This document shows positions 16,762-26,118 of a stretch of DNA of 64,000 nucleotides, in pieces. How positions within the stretch are numbered: the stretch's first letter is position 1; the number at the start of each line of letters is the position of its first letter. Source of the DNA: Natronomonas pharaonis DSM 2160 (GTDB lineage Archaea; Halobacteriota; Halobacteria; Halobacteriales; Haloarculaceae); the NCBI RefSeq assembly GCF_000026045.1, contig NC_007427.1, positions 62,001 through 126,000 of the forward strand, given 5' to 3'. Position numbers and translations under genes: made by a program. The notes beneath the pieces are model-generated. The model had not been told where the DNA came from. It did no database searches and was given only the letters and a program-made list of their open reading frames with translations.

Positions 16762-17132
16762 CCGCTCAAGGGTGTTCGTGCGGGCAGCGTCACCTGATTG
16801 CGATTGCCGGACGTTTCTCCATTCGACATATCACCGCGTGGTAGCTCTCTGCTACTGTGTATGCCAAAGAAGGACCGAGGGATGCCAAGAGGGAGTGGGT
16901 TGCTTTGGGTCGCGTCAGCCCGAAGCTTGCTGCAACCGTTGGGTGGGATGTCAACCTCGAACGGTGGCAGGTGGTCGCAGCCGGCCTACCCACGAGACCG
17001 ATGTCTGAGCGCAGTGCCGGGGACACAGCAGCCGTCAGTCAGCGATGTATCGTGTCTACCGGGCTGCAATCTCATATTTTTGTCTCTATCTAATAAGGTT
17101 TACTAATATAAGTGGTATATAACAGCACACTT
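16762..17132. other. Spacer without a recognised gene
   Basis: About 370 bp between the CoA-transferase stop and the truncated dehydrogenase gene. Short open frames exist, but none has protein-like character. The right part (about 17085-17120) is AT-rich. Confidence 0.4.
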
Positions 17133-17438
17133 CTAAGTCATCCACATCGCCAACCCAACGCACTCTGACTCGGTGACGTCCGGGTGATATCGGATTCCCC
17201 CTTTGTACGGCCCTCGAACGTCGTCGTGCTGTGCTCGATAGCCCATGAAGGCATCAACGCTTCCGTCGTCTCGCTTGACTGGTATCGGTGTGGTAAGAAC
17301 CGTTGTCGGATACTTCAGCCGGGTGACGACCGCCTCCTCCACATCAGCGTAGTCCGATGCGTGTTCCAGTTGCTCGCGAGCCGTTTGAACTGCAGTCTCC
17401 GCTTTCTCCCCCGTGTCTGCTGATTCCTGAACCACCAT
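17133..17438 (-). pseudogene. Truncated glutamate dehydrogenase (N-terminal ~100 residues)
   Basis: The reading frame matches the first quarter of a Glu/Leu/Phe/Val dehydrogenase. EQLEHASDYADVEEAVVTRLKYP leads into GYRAQHDDVRGPYKGGIRYHPDVT, with the substrate-binding PYKGGIRYHP block, then ESECVGLAMWMT and a stop. A full protein is about 430 residues; the catalytic Lys region, Rossmann domain and C-terminus are missing. Deletion or recombination at about 17133 removed the rest. It may be a relic of a glutamate-recycling enzyme that served the neighbouring aminotransferase pathway. Confidence 0.85.
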
Positions 17439-17711
17439 CCACCACTCTAGCCCCTACCCCACTCCAAAAGAATATATTGTTTTTGGTTCTATTTTTAACT
17501 CTACTTTTGTATTTGGTGCATTTCACACCCCTAATGTCGCACTGTATTCCTTAGCGGAGCTTGTCGGTAACGAAACAGCACCGGTTCCCGGTCACTCCCC
17601 AGCCCTGTTCTCCAGAGTAGTCCCCGAACGCCTCGGGTGTTGAACTTGAAAAATTCGCGGGAGCTCTTTTGGAACGTCGTACCGATGGTTCGGGTGTGAC
17701 CCTGAGGTGGT
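17439..17711. other. Spacer between gdh remnant and AOR gene
   Basis: About 270 bp with an AT-rich stretch (17466-17520), probably the old gdh promoter, then a GC-rich part following the AOR stop. No gene is recognised. Confidence 0.35.
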
Positions 17712-19376
17712 TCACACTTCGGGAACGTTCTCTTCCGGAACAACCCCGTCGACCCATCCTCGCGTCTCGTAGTACTCGTCCAGCGCCTGCTCAAGGTCGG
17801 GGAGGTCGTACGGGAGGGCGTTATCCGCTTTGCGGTCAAAGCCGCGCTGGTTGTTGAAATGACGTTCCAGGGTGACAGTCCGGGCACCTACGTCAAGCAG
17901 CTCTTCGAAATCAGCATCAAAGAGCGCCTCGTACCGCTCCGGGTTCATGTAATCCCTAGAGAACTTGCAGATCACGCCCGAGTCGTTGAGCGCCATGAGG
18001 TTTTCTCTGTGGACCAGCCGGTCTGCCTTGCCAAGGGTTCCATTCGGATCCAGTGCGTCCTCATCCGGGACGAGCGGATACTCAACGGAATAAAAGGTCG
18101 CGTACATGTGGTCCGCTCCTCGATTAGCGACGGCATACGAGAGTCCCTGTCCGTGAAGCACTCGGCCCTCGTGGGCAGCGAAGTCAAGCCCCTTGACAGT
18201 CCAATTTTCGACACCCAACTCGTCGTGAATCCGGTCGATTCCTTCAGCCAGTAGGTCCCCTTCGTCTTGCCGGTGGGCTATCTTCTCCACCAGCTCGTGG
18301 ATTAGCTCAGTATTACCGAACTCATCTTCGGATGCGAGATATGCGGCAATCGTATTGCCCGCCGAAATAGCATCGAGTCCGTATTCGTCACAGAGCTGGT
18401 TCGATTTCATAACTTCGACGATATCGTCGACGCCGGAGTTTGACCCAAACGCCATCGCGACCTCGAACTCGGGGCCTTCTGTTTCGACGCCGGCGTCGTC
18501 ATCTTTCGTTGGGAGTTTACACGCGAACGCGCAAGCCGAGCAGGTTCCCTTCTCGTATTTTTTCTCCTCGACTGCCGCTCCATTGATACCCTCGACACCG
18601 TCGAACTGCTGCTCGGAGAAGTAGTACGCAGGGAGGCCCTCGACTTCGTTCGCAAGGTCCATCACCGCCACCGTCCCCTGTCGCTTCATGATGTGGTCGT
18701 CGGTGGCAGCCTCTTGATGGATCTCCATCTGCGTCGCAGGAATCTCTATATCCGGAGAAGAGTTCCCATCGAAGGTGACAGCTTTGATATTTTTGCTTCC
18801 GAAGACCGCGCCCAACCCACCGCGGCCAAACGCCCGTTCTTCGGTGGTCATGACGGAGGCAAACCGGACCTCGTTTTCCCCAGCCGGCCCGATGACAGCG
18901 GTCTGGTCGGGACTGATGCCGTGTTCCGTCTCCAGGTAAGCGGTCGTTTCCGGGACCGTCGCGCCTTCAAGCTCAGGAACGGACTCAAACCGCACGTCGT
19001 CGTCCCGGACGTGGACGACAATCAGTTCATCGCTGGCGCCGACGAAGTCGACCGCGCCGTATCCCGTCGCGGTGAAGTTTCGCGAAAGGAAACCGCCGGC
19101 ATTGCTCGACAGCAAACCATCGGTCAACGGAGAGACGCTGGTCGCGTTCATCCGACCGGTGAAGCTCATATTTGAGGCCTGCATGGGCCCGGTCGTGAAT
19201 ATGAGGTGGTTTTCCGGGCCAAGCGGGTCAACGTCGAAGGGGATTCGCTCGTGAGCTAGTCTCGTGCCGACGCCTCGGCCCCCAATATACTCCTTGTGGA
19301 CCGATTCGATTGGTTCTTCCAGCACCGCTTGTTCGCTTACATCGACCCTGAGCAGGGGTCCGCGACCGTGTAGCAT
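17712..19376 (-). CDS. Aldehyde:ferredoxin oxidoreductase (AOR family, tungsto/molybdo-bispterin)
   Basis: 554 residues. The N-terminal domain has HKEYIGGRGVGTRLAHERIPFDVDPLGPEN and FTGRMNATSVSPLTDGLLSSNAGGF, the AOR pterin-binding core. The [4Fe-4S] ligands are CSACAFAC plus a later Cys (SGVICKFSRDYMNPE). AOR enzymes oxidise aldehydes to acids and reduce ferredoxin. The gene faces the same way as the aminotransferase gene upstream (300 bp apart), and the next two steps of a glutarate route are encoded nearby. It could therefore oxidise the semialdehyde made by the transaminase, in place of an NAD-dependent dehydrogenase. Substrate is inference. Confidence 0.88.
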   Translation of the reverse strand: MLHGRGPLLRVDVSEQAVLEEPIESVHKEYIGGRGVGTRLAHERIPFDVDPLGPENHLIFTTGPMQASNMSFTGRMNATSVSPLTDGLLSSNAGGFLSRNFTATGYGAVDFVGASDELIVVHVRDDDVRFESVPELEGATVPETTAYLETEHGISPDQTAVIGPAGENEVRFASVMTTEERAFGRGGLGAVFGSKNIKAVTFDGNSSPDIEIPATQMEIHQEAATDDHIMKRQGTVAVMDLANEVEGLPAYYFSEQQFDGVEGINGAAVEEKKYEKGTCSACAFACKLPTKDDDAGVETEGPEFEVAMAFGSNSGVDDIVEVMKSNQLCDEYGLDAISAGNTIAAYLASEDEFGNTELIHELVEKIAHRQDEGDLLAEGIDRIHDELGVENWTVKGLDFAAHEGRVLHGQGLSYAVANRGADHMYATFYSVEYPLVPDEDALDPNGTLGKADRLVHRENLMALNDSGVICKFSRDYMNPERYEALFDADFEELLDVGARTVTLERHFNNQRGFDRKADNALPYDLPDLEQALDEYYETRGWVDGVVPEENVPEV

Positions 19377-19675
19377 ACTCTCCCATCCGTTCGTACGCTA
19401 TTAAGTTTTGCCTGTAATCCAGATATATCGATAATTTTGGAATGCATAACTGAGATAATTATCTGAGGACGTTCTTTTCCGACGGTGGAGGGCACCTTTT
19501 GCTGTGGACGAGCGACCGGCAGCGCTTTGCAGCCACCACTCAGGTTCGAAGCATCACTATTAGTATGTAAAAAGCAGTCCAGCAGGCAGCGTTCCGAACT
19601 ATCCGGTCGTTCAGTCGAGAGAGCCACGAGAGGCCGACAGCGAGACCGGCCGCAAAAATCGGGCTGAAACCGAAG
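19377..19675. other. Intergenic region between aminotransferase and AOR genes
   Basis: 300 bp. AT-rich DNA at 19395-19465 should hold the AOR promoter. The rest is GC-rich, with no gene recognised. Confidence 0.35.
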
Positions 19676-20998
19676 CTACTCCTTGGCGGACAGGGCGTCA
19701 TCGATAGCGTCGACAGTCCGTTCAAGTTGGTCGCGGGAGATGGACAGCGGCGGCTGGAAGCGCAGCACGTTGCCGTGGAACCCGCCGACGCCGATGACGA
19801 TACCCTCCTCGCGGAGGTGATGGGAAACCTTCTTGGCTAGCTTGGCGTCCGGCTCGGGCGCGACATCCATCGGCCCGGTTTCTCCACCGGCATCAATGAG
19901 CTCGATGCCTTGCATCAGTCCGAGCCCACGGGTGTCACCAATGACTTCGTGGTCGGCTTCGAGTTCTTCGAGCCGGCTTGTGAGCCACTCGCCCTGCGTG
20001 CGTGCGTTGTCGATGAGTCCGGCTTCGAGTTGCTCGATGGTTTCGAGAGCGGCCGCACAGGCAACGGGGTTGCCGCCGAACGTCGAGAGGTGGTCGCCGG
20101 ACTCGAAGGCATCGGCGATTTCGGGCCGGGCGGTGAATGCCCCGAGCGGGAGGCCGTTGGCGATGCCTTTTGCCTGCGGCATGATGTCGGGGACGACATC
20201 GAAGTGGTCGCTGGCCCACATTTCGCCGGTTCGGCCGTAGCCAGCTTGGACTTCGTCGACGATGAGCAGGCCGCCGTGGTCGTGGGTAATCTCTTGGACG
20301 CGTTCGAGCCAGCCCTCCGGCGGAACGATGATGCCGCCTTCGCCCATGACGGGTTCGACGACGACGGCCGCGAGGTCGCCAGCGGTATGGGTTTGGATGA
20401 CCTGTTCGAGGCGGTCGCCACAGTCGTTCGAGCAGGGGCCGCCGTCACAGAGTTGGCAGCGATAGGCGTACGGCGGGGCGACGTGGGCGACATCGTTGAT
20501 GGTGGGGGCCATCTCGTTTTTGTAGCCCTTGTTGCCAGTAAGCGCTAGGGAGCCGAGGGTTCGGCCGTGGAAGGACATCTCGAGGGCGATGACTTCCTTC
20601 GAGCCGGTGTATTTGCGAGCGAGTTTGATTGCGCCTTCGACGGCCTCTGTGCCGGAGTTGGCAAAAAAGGACTTTTCGAGGTCGCCGGGAGTGATTTCGG
20701 CAAGTCGTTTGGCCAGTTCCGCGGCGGGCTGGTGTGGATGGAGATACGAACAGCCATGGATGAACTCATCAAGTTGGTCTTTGGCGGCCTCGACGACGGC
20801 ATCGTTGCGGTGGCCGGCGTTCGTGACGGCGATGCCCGAAAAGACATCCAAATACTCGTTGCCGTCGAAATCCTCGACAGTACAGCCTTCAGCCCGTCGA
20901 ATCGGGACATCGAGGTCTTTCCAGATCGGCATCAAATACTGCTCGTACTGGTCTTCGATCTCGGAATTGGTTGTTTGTGGGGAGTGTTCCTGAGACAT
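19676..20998 (-). CDS. Class III aminotransferase (4-aminobutyrate / 5-aminovalerate type)
   Basis: About 440 residues of the PLP fold type I class III family. Visible motifs are FFANSGTEAVEGAIKLAR, SFHGRTLGSLALTG, VVVEPVMGEGGIIVPPEGW, LLIVDEVQAGYGRTG and the PLP-Lys in PQAKGIANGLPLGA. An unusual CQLCDGGPCSNDCGDRL insert, with four cysteines in the middle, is shared by several archaeal and actinobacterial GabT-like enzymes. It would transfer the amino group of an omega-amino acid to 2-oxoglutarate, giving a semialdehyde. The ATG at 20998 (MSQEHSPQ) is preferred to 21010. With AOR, CoA-transferase and GcdH nearby, 5-aminovalerate is the most coherent substrate. Confidence 0.85.
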   Translation of the reverse strand: MSQEHSPQTTNSEIEDQYEQYLMPIWKDLDVPIRRAEGCTVEDFDGNEYLDVFSGIAVTNAGHRNDAVVEAAKDQLDEFIHGCSYLHPHQPAAELAKRLAEITPGDLEKSFFANSGTEAVEGAIKLARKYTGSKEVIALEMSFHGRTLGSLALTGNKGYKNEMAPTINDVAHVAPPYAYRCQLCDGGPCSNDCGDRLEQVIQTHTAGDLAAVVVEPVMGEGGIIVPPEGWLERVQEITHDHGGLLIVDEVQAGYGRTGEMWASDHFDVVPDIMPQAKGIANGLPLGAFTARPEIADAFESGDHLSTFGGNPVACAAALETIEQLEAGLIDNARTQGEWLTSRLEELEADHEVIGDTRGLGLMQGIELIDAGGETGPMDVAPEPDAKLAKKVSHHLREEGIVIGVGGFHGNVLRFQPPLSISRDQLERTVDAIDDALSAKE

Positions 20999-21296
20999 GG
21001 TTTCCCTCATTGACTGTAGATGATGTACGGTTACTTAACCCCTTTCCAAAATTTCATCCTGTATTATTGTTCTAATATGGACTGAATCCGAGTCTTGTGA
21101 ATAGGTTGCTTACATATTCGAACTATAGTGTTCTCCGAAGACAGTTCGTTTAGACAGCTGGATTATCAAGGAACATTGTTAAGAGTTGGACGAATGGCCC
21201 AGATATTGGATTCTAGTTCACTCTATGCCCCGAATATTCGTATGGAGTTCAATAATCTGGAAAAGATATAAGTAGATGGGCGTTACCGGTAGAGGT
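20999..21296. promoter_or_regulatory. Divergent promoter region (aminotransferase / ABC transporter)
   Basis: About 300 bp, AT-rich. A TATA box (aagatataag, near 21264-21272) lies about 25 bp before the substrate-binding-protein start, suggesting a near-leaderless transcript. The opposite promoter should lie near 21040-21070. Shared control of uptake and first catabolic step is plausible. Confidence 0.5.
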
Positions 21297-22598
21297 ATGG
21301 TAAACCGGAACCAACCGTCAACGGCTGAATCGACAGATAGACGAACATTCCTGAAGGCGTCAGGGGCCATGGGAGCTGCTGGCCTCGCCGGCCTCGCCGG
21401 ATGCCTCGATGGCTTCGATGATACGCCTGAGGATAGAGACGTATTCAGATTCGGGGCTGTGACCTCGCTTTCCGGCGACCTTCGATTTGGCGGGACGATT
21501 ACTGAACGTGGATACGACCTCTGGGAGCAGGCCGTCAACGAAAACGGCGGTATCGAAATCGACGGAACGAGTTACGAAGTTGAAGTCGAATACGCAGACG
21601 CACAAAGTGAGCCATCGACGGGCGCTGACGCGGCAGAACAGATGATTGACAGCGGGGTCGATGCCCTCTTCGGACCCTACTCAAGCAACGTTACGCTCGC
21701 TGTGGCGCCGATCGCCGAACGAGAGGGACTCCCCCACATCACCGGCAGCGCCGAGTCACCCGATATCTGGAAAGAGCAGTACCGGTACACCTTCGGAACG
21801 ATCCCTGCAGGGAACGTCATCGCCGGTGATGCAGCCGAATCGATCTTCAATTTCGATCCGGCACCTGAGACAGTGTGTATCACTGGCGTTAACGACCCAT
21901 TCACCAGCGACGTCGCAGAAGCGCTTCGTGAAACGGCAGAGGCAAACGGAATCGAGGTGCTTTATTACGAGCTGTTCCCGCGGGACGCCGACTGGACAAG
22001 CCCAGTCAGCGTTGCGAAGAACGAGGACCCGGACCTCCACTTCCACGCAGCCCACATAGAAGCACACGTTGACTTCCTGACGGCAGCGAAAGACCTAGAT
22101 TACAATCCTGACGCGTTCTTCAGCCACTACGGCGTCGACACCGAGAGCTTCGCCGAGGGGCTTGGAGATGATGCGGCACACACGCTTGGGGCGACGGTCT
22201 GGCTGCCGCGGCTGGACCTGCCCGGCGATATTCTCTTCGACGGGCCGCAGGATTACGCCGATGCATCCGAGGCGGCCTTCGACGTGACCCCGGACTACAC
22301 CCAAGCCGGGTCGACGGCGGCGGGCATCGTCTATCAAGAAGCGCTCCAGGAGTTGGGGGCCGCCCCGCCGCTGCTGGATGACGAAAAAGACGAGCTGATT
22401 GATATCTTAGAGAACATCGAAGTCCAGACGTTCTACGGAGAAGTGGACTTCGAGACGGAGGGCGACCTCTACCACAGCAACACCGCAGCGGACATACTGA
22501 CGATACAGCGGTCGACTGACGGGTTCGATATCGTCGCTCCGGACACCCAAATGGAGTCTGAGCCTGAGTACCCGGTCCCTGAGTGGGGGGCGAGATAG
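21297..22598 (+). CDS. livK: ABC transporter substrate-binding lipoprotein (branched-chain/amide type)
   Basis: 433 residues. It begins with a Tat-type signal, STDRRTFLKASGAMG, and a lipobox LAGLAGC, so the mature protein is lipid-anchored outside the membrane. The body is a type I periplasmic-binding fold: GAVTSLSGDLRFGG, VDALFGPYSSNVTLAVAPIAEREGLPHI and DAFFSHYGVDTESFAEGLG. This family binds amino acids, amides or related organic compounds. It is the first of five genes in a liv-type operon. The start at 21297 follows an AGAGG motif; the alternative start at 21276 lies too close to the TATA box. The ligand is unknown, but the context favours an omega-amino acid or lysine product. Confidence 0.92.
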   Translation: MVNRNQPSTAESTDRRTFLKASGAMGAAGLAGLAGCLDGFDDTPEDRDVFRFGAVTSLSGDLRFGGTITERGYDLWEQAVNENGGIEIDGTSYEVEVEYADAQSEPSTGADAAEQMIDSGVDALFGPYSSNVTLAVAPIAEREGLPHITGSAESPDIWKEQYRYTFGTIPAGNVIAGDAAESIFNFDPAPETVCITGVNDPFTSDVAEALRETAEANGIEVLYYELFPRDADWTSPVSVAKNEDPDLHFHAAHIEAHVDFLTAAKDLDYNPDAFFSHYGVDTESFAEGLGDDAAHTLGATVWLPRLDLPGDILFDGPQDYADASEAAFDVTPDYTQAGSTAAGIVYQEALQELGAAPPLLDDEKDELIDILENIEVQTFYGEVDFETEGDLYHSNTAADILTIQRSTDGFDIVAPDTQMESEPEYPVPEWGAR

Positions 22599-22603
22599 AC
22601 TCT

Positions 22604-23488
22604 ATGGATCTGCTGATTCAGACGATTATAAACGGACTCCTACTCGGGGGAATCTACATCTCTGTCGGCATTGGGTTCGCCCTTGTATTTGGAGTCCTTG
22701 AGGTGATCGACTTCGCTGTCGGAGAATACGTAATGGTCGGGGCATTCGCCGGCTCGATACTAGCGGTAACTGTCGGCGTAGACGCGCTGTTCTTAGCCCC
22801 GGTTATCTTCGTCCTATTTTATATAGTCGGGTTCTTCGTCCAGCCGTTCCTGCATCACGTGACAACCAGTGATGTTCCGATGCCAGTACTGATGGCGCTC
22901 GTGTTTACGTTCGGGATCGCTTTCTTTGCCCGAGGCGGGGTCCTCACAACGTTTGGGCCCAATACCCGAGAGGTTCCGACCGAGATAGCGACTGGTGGAA
23001 TTACGCTGAGCAGCATCGGTACGATTCCCACCGCACGCCTCATTACGGGTATATTCGGCGTCGTCGCCGTTTCGGCGTTCCTCTACTATCTGTACAACAC
23101 AGATGGAGGGCTAGCGATACGCGCTATCGCGGAAGATCGAACGGACGCCCGATTGATGGGTATCAACATCGCTCGCTACCAGTCAGTCGCGTATGGAATG
23201 TACGCTGGGCTGACAGCCACAGCAGGTCTGTTCATCGGTATCGTGTTTTCTGCCGACCCAGGGATGGGCATGCAGTACACGGCGTTTGCCTTCTTTATGG
23301 TCGTTCTCGCCGGTATGGGATACCTCCCGGGAATAATCGTCAGCGGGCTGCTACTTGGCCTTGCACAAACCATGTTCTCAACCTACGTCAGCGGTGCGTG
23401 GGTGTTCTTCGTACTGTTCGGCATCGTCTACGTAGTCTTGCTCGTATCCCCGCAGGGGATCCTTGGCCGAGGTGAGCCAGTATCATGA
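22604..23488 (+). CDS. livH: Branched-chain-type ABC transporter permease LivH
   Basis: About 294 residues with some eight hydrophobic segments. MDLLIQTIINGLLLGGIYISVGIGFALVFGVLEVIDFAVGEYVMVGAF is the typical LivH start, and GGLAIRAIAEDRTDARLMGINIARYQ is the cytoplasmic EAA-like loop that contacts the ATPases. It forms the membrane channel with LivM. The ATG at 22604 lies 5 bases after the upstream stop; an in-frame earlier start (22583) would overlap the binding-protein gene. The last 4 bases overlap livM. Confidence 0.92.
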   Translation: MDLLIQTIINGLLLGGIYISVGIGFALVFGVLEVIDFAVGEYVMVGAFAGSILAVTVGVDALFLAPVIFVLFYIVGFFVQPFLHHVTTSDVPMPVLMALVFTFGIAFFARGGVLTTFGPNTREVPTEIATGGITLSSIGTIPTARLITGIFGVVAVSAFLYYLYNTDGGLAIRAIAEDRTDARLMGINIARYQSVAYGMYAGLTATAGLFIGIVFSADPGMGMQYTAFAFFMVVLAGMGYLPGIIVSGLLLGLAQTMFSTYVSGAWVFFVLFGIVYVVLLVSPQGILGRGEPVS

Positions 23489-24546
23489 GTTCAAGCGACT
23501 CGCTTCGTGCAAAGATTGAGTCAGTCATATACAAAGCGGATGGAGAGACATACGACCGACGGATCGTCTGGATTCCGATTGTCGCCTTCCTGTTCGTAGT
23601 GCCGTGGATCGGCGTTGGAAACTTCGAGCTGCGAATCCTAGTCGGCGTACTGATGTGGATTGGGCTCGCCCAGTCGTGGAACATGATCGGCGGCTACGCC
23701 GGATATCTGGACTTCGGCCACGGCGCATATTTCGGGATTGGAGCCTTCGCCACAGGCATTGCGATGTCTGTGTATGCGCTTCCTTTCCTTCCCGCTTTGG
23801 TCTTGGCCGGGGTAGTGGGTGCGGTGTTCGCTTACTTCATCGGCGTTCCCACCCTCAGGCTGAAGGGAGCGTACTTCGCAATCGCAACATGGGCGTTCGC
23901 AGAGGCCATGCGTCAGCTGGCGCTGCTGCTTGATATTACCGGTGGCACCAGCGGATTGACGCTGCCGTCCACTATGGATGCCTTCGGAATCCCGCTCCCG
24001 GACATCCCCCGGATAATCTACATCTACTACGTAATGTTCGGACTCTGCGTTGGGATTATGCTCTTGACCTATGTCCTGTTCGAGCGGCACGAATTCGGAT
24101 ATAAAGTCAAGGCTGTCCGGGACAACGAAGACGCTGCCGAGTCGCTTGGGATAGACTCCACCCGCATCAAGCGGCAGGTGTACGTTCTCTCGTGTGCTAC
24201 AGCAGCGCTGCTTGGGGGCGCATACGCGTTCTACATCACCTTCGTTCACCCGCAGGAAGTCCTTGACTCGATGATTACCGCACAGATGGTGATCATGGCA
24301 CTCGTTGGCGGAATCGGAACGGTGCTGGGACCGGTCGTTGGAGGAACGCTCATCTTCCTTCTCGACCGCCTCAGTGCCCTCTTCTTCGGGAGCGACACGC
24401 TCTACATTTCGCTCATGGGGCTCCTCATTATGATCGTCATCCTGTTTGCCCCCAACGGTATCGTTGGGCTTCTAACGGGAGACACCGACGTTAGCGACAT
24501 CCGATCGAACGCAAAATCCCTCATGGAGAAATTCAAGTTCCAATGA
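23485..24546 (+). CDS. livM: Branched-chain-type ABC transporter permease LivM
   Basis: 353 residues. After a hydrophilic N-terminal stretch come about ten transmembrane segments. WNMIGGYAGYLDFGHGAYFGIGAFATG is the diagnostic LivM block and GYKVKAVRDNEDAAESLGIDSTRIK is the coupling loop. It pairs with LivH. It overlaps its neighbours on both sides by ATGA, so translation of the whole operon is coupled. Confidence 0.93.
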   Translation: MSSSDSLRAKIESVIYKADGETYDRRIVWIPIVAFLFVVPWIGVGNFELRILVGVLMWIGLAQSWNMIGGYAGYLDFGHGAYFGIGAFATGIAMSVYALPFLPALVLAGVVGAVFAYFIGVPTLRLKGAYFAIATWAFAEAMRQLALLLDITGGTSGLTLPSTMDAFGIPLPDIPRIIYIYYVMFGLCVGIMLLTYVLFERHEFGYKVKAVRDNEDAAESLGIDSTRIKRQVYVLSCATAALLGGAYAFYITFVHPQEVLDSMITAQMVIMALVGGIGTVLGPVVGGTLIFLLDRLSALFFGSDTLYISLMGLLIMIVILFAPNGIVGLLTGDTDVSDIRSNAKSLMEKFKFQ

Positions 24547-25280
24547 GCGAACCCATAATCGAAACAGAAAACCTGACAAAGCGGTTCGGAGCACTAGTTG
24601 CAAACGACTCCATCTCGATCTCCGTCGACCGAGGAGAAATACGTGGCGTCATCGGCCCGAACGGAAGCGGTAAAACCACGTTCTTCAACAACCTGACGGG
24701 TTTTTATACGCCTGATGAGGGAGCGGTCCGATTTAACGGGGTTGACATCACCGGCTGGGAACCCCATCGAATCGCACGCGAAGGGATGGCCCGAACGTTC
24801 CAGATCGTGTCGCCTTTCCGTAACATGACCGTGACCGAAAACCTGCTCGCCGTTGACGCACCGGACTCCGTTGACAACAAACGGGAGCGGGCCCAAGAAA
24901 TCCTCGAGTTTCTGGAGATCGACCATATCGCGGATAATGACGCCGAAGGAATGAGTGGTGGTCAACAGAAGCTACTGGAGCTTGGCCGTGTGCTCATGCT
25001 TGACCCGGACTGTATCCTGCTCGACGAGCCGTCTGCGGGCGTCAACCCCGCTTTGGAGAAGCGAATCCTCGAGCACATCCAGGAGCTCAACGACCAAGGG
25101 ACGACGTTTGTAATGGTGGAACACGATATGGACGTTATGCGCACCATCGCCGACACCGTTACTGTCCTCGACCAAGGGAAAATAATCGCTGAGGGGTCGT
25201 TCGATGACGTGACCGGTAACGATAGAGTCCGCGAAGCGTATCTCGGTCGTGAAGTGGATCTCGAAGAGGTGCTAGCATGA
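24543..25280 (+). CDS. livG: Branched-chain-type ABC transporter ATPase LivG
   Basis: 245 residues with a complete ABC domain: Walker A GPNGSGKTT, Q-loop, signature MSGGQQK, Walker B CILLDEPSAGVNP and H-loop MVEHDMD. The LivG-type insert (GMARTFQIVSPFRNMTVTENLL) is present. It powers import by the LivHM channel with LivF as its partner. ATGA overlaps occur with livM and livF. Confidence 0.95.
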   Translation: MSEPIIETENLTKRFGALVANDSISISVDRGEIRGVIGPNGSGKTTFFNNLTGFYTPDEGAVRFNGVDITGWEPHRIAREGMARTFQIVSPFRNMTVTENLLAVDAPDSVDNKRERAQEILEFLEIDHIADNDAEGMSGGQQKLLELGRVLMLDPDCILLDEPSAGVNPALEKRILEHIQELNDQGTTFVMVEHDMDVMRTIADTVTVLDQGKIIAEGSFDDVTGNDRVREAYLGREVDLEEVLA

Positions 25281-26023
25281 GCTCGAAAGCAGAACTCGAC
25301 ACCGGCGACGAGACCGCGACGCTGGTTGCGGAAGACATCGTCACCGGATACGACGGCCACGAAGTGCTGCACGGCGTCTCGATTCAGAGCCACCCGGGCG
25401 TTACCTGCATATTCGGCCCGAACGGAAGTGGCAAATCGACACTCCTGAAATCGCTGAACGGCGTCGTCCCGCTGTGGTCGGGCTCCGTCCAATACGGTGA
25501 CACTGACCTGACCGAATTGGGCCCCGACAAAATCGTCGGACACGGTGTCGCCACGTTACCACAGGGCGGCGGCGTGTTCGGAACGATGACCGTAGAAGAA
25601 AACCTGAAGCTTGGAGCCTTCAGCGTCAGCGATAAGCAGAAAACGAAGGAAAGAAAGGAGGACGTGCTGGACGCGTTCCCGGCGCTCGAAGCGAAGCTGG
25701 ATACAAAAGCGAAGAACCTGTCAGGTGGACAGCAGATGATGGTAAGTCTCGGAAGAGCGATGATGACCGGTGCGGACACCTACCTGATGGACGAACCAAG
25801 TGCCGGACTAGCACCCGCGCTGGTCGATGACGCCTTCGACCTCATTGAAACGCTGGTCGACCGAGGCGCGAGAGTGATACTAATCGAACAGAACGTCGTC
25901 GCTGCGCTGCGGCTGGCCGATTACATTTATATCCTTGCTGAAGGCGAACTGCAGTTCGAGGGAACTCCGTCCGAGCTCGGAGCAGAAGAGGACCTGATGG
26001 AACTGTATCTCGGTATCGAGTGA
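25277..26023 (+). CDS. livF: Branched-chain-type ABC transporter ATPase LivF
   Basis: 248 residues. Walker A GPNGSGKST, LivF-type middle GVATLPQGGGVFGTMTVEENLKLGAF, signature LSGGQQM, Walker B TYLMDEPSAGLAP and H-loop-region IEQNV are all visible. It is the last gene of the five-gene importer operon and ends about 95 bp from the convergent Lrp regulator gene. Confidence 0.95.
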   Translation: MSSKAELDTGDETATLVAEDIVTGYDGHEVLHGVSIQSHPGVTCIFGPNGSGKSTLLKSLNGVVPLWSGSVQYGDTDLTELGPDKIVGHGVATLPQGGGVFGTMTVEENLKLGAFSVSDKQKTKERKEDVLDAFPALEAKLDTKAKNLSGGQQMMVSLGRAMMTGADTYLMDEPSAGLAPALVDDAFDLIETLVDRGARVILIEQNVVAALRLADYIYILAEGELQFEGTPSELGAEEDLMELYLGIE

Positions 26024-26118
26024 GGCCGGGGACAGCAGCCTCTTGTGTTTCTACGAGGCCTCCGGAGTGCGTAGCGTGGTTCGGCTGCCGATGCAGTACC
26101 CACGAGCGGCTGTTCGTT

